Assembly (NCBI GenBank): GCA_012519525.1
Contig: JAAYQB010000129.1
Coordinates: forward strand, 1 to 8,504
Source of the DNA: Bacteroidales bacterium
GTDB lineage: Bacteria > Bacteroidota > Bacteroidia > Bacteroidales > WCHB1-69
DNA: 8,504 bases
Direction of reading: 5' to 3'
Part shown: one piece after another, positions 8,422 through 8,504 of the stretch
How the letters are laid out: every line of letters begins with the position of its first letter
Position numbering within the stretch: position 1 is the first letter of the stretch
Position numbers and translations under genes: made by a program
The notes under the pieces: generated by a model
Told to the model about the DNA's origin: nothing
Seen by the model: only the letters and a program-made list of their open reading frames with translations
The model's database searches: none

Positions 8422-8447
8422 TTTGCATTGTTTCATTAAGATGCAAA
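8422..8447. repeat. Inverted repeat over the synthase promoter
   Basis: TTTGCAT (8422-8428) and ATGCAAA (8441-8447) are perfect 7-bp inverted repeats separated by 12 bases. Arm starts are 19 bp apart and the TTGCAT/ATGCAA cores 18 bp, close to two helical turns. One arm lies in the -7 box and the other just past the predicted transcription start. This fits a repressor operator, but part of one arm is the promoter consensus itself, which weakens the case. A further TGCATT is at 8411-8416. Confidence 0.35.
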
Positions 8448-8476
8448 TATACAAAATTAAAATAAGTTATTTCATA
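8444..8476 (-). promoter_or_regulatory. Promoter of the cyclic glucan synthase gene
   Basis: The minus strand reads TATATTTG (8451 to 8444), an exact match to the Bacteroidota -7 consensus TAnnTTTG, running on into CAT. Twenty-one bases upstream is TATG (8476 to 8473), an imperfect -33 TTTG. The region upstream is nearly all A and T. Transcription would begin around 8437-8440, giving a leader of roughly 90 bases before the ATG at 8351. No better match lies between here and the start codon. Confidence 0.6.
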
Positions 8477-8504
8477 ATATTCTTTATTCTTTTATAAAAT
8501 ATAA

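Overview
The window is AT-rich bacterial DNA, most likely from a Bacteroidota species. Two sites match the Bacteroidota promoter -7 consensus TAnnTTTG (TATCTTTG near the left edge, TATATTTG near the right edge). No start has a convincing Shine-Dalgarno sequence, which is usual in that phylum. The genus cannot be fixed from the sequence.

Layout: (1) Positions 1-144 hold a leftward promoter for a gene beyond the left edge, with an 8-bp inverted repeat at its expected transcript start. (2) Positions 145-564 (+) hold a 139-residue protein of unknown function. (3) Positions 565-659 are a short convergent intergenic gap with a weak hairpin at its left end. (4) Positions 660-8351 (-), about 90% of the window, are one intact gene for a 2563-residue cyclic beta-1,2-glucan synthase (NdvB/ChvB/Cgs type). 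(5) Positions 8352-8504 are its leader and promoter, with an inverted repeat over the -7 box and a 10-bp-phased direct repeat in the leader.

The large protein carries all three activities expected of this family: an inner-membrane GT84 glucosyltransferase that builds the beta-1,2-glucan, a glycoamylase-like GH189 domain that closes the ring, and a C-terminal GH94 phosphorylase module that trims the chain. The recognisable motifs of each part are present and the frame is open throughout. No exporter (NdvA/ChvA-type ABC transporter) or glucan-modifying gene lies in the window, and the synthase appears to be transcribed alone.

Nothing here looks like an undescribed multi-gene system. The points of interest are a complete, Bacillota-like cyclic glucan synthase in an apparent Bacteroidota genome, its promoter architecture, and the unidentified small gene convergent with it. 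I saw no RNA gene, CRISPR array, IS element or integration site.
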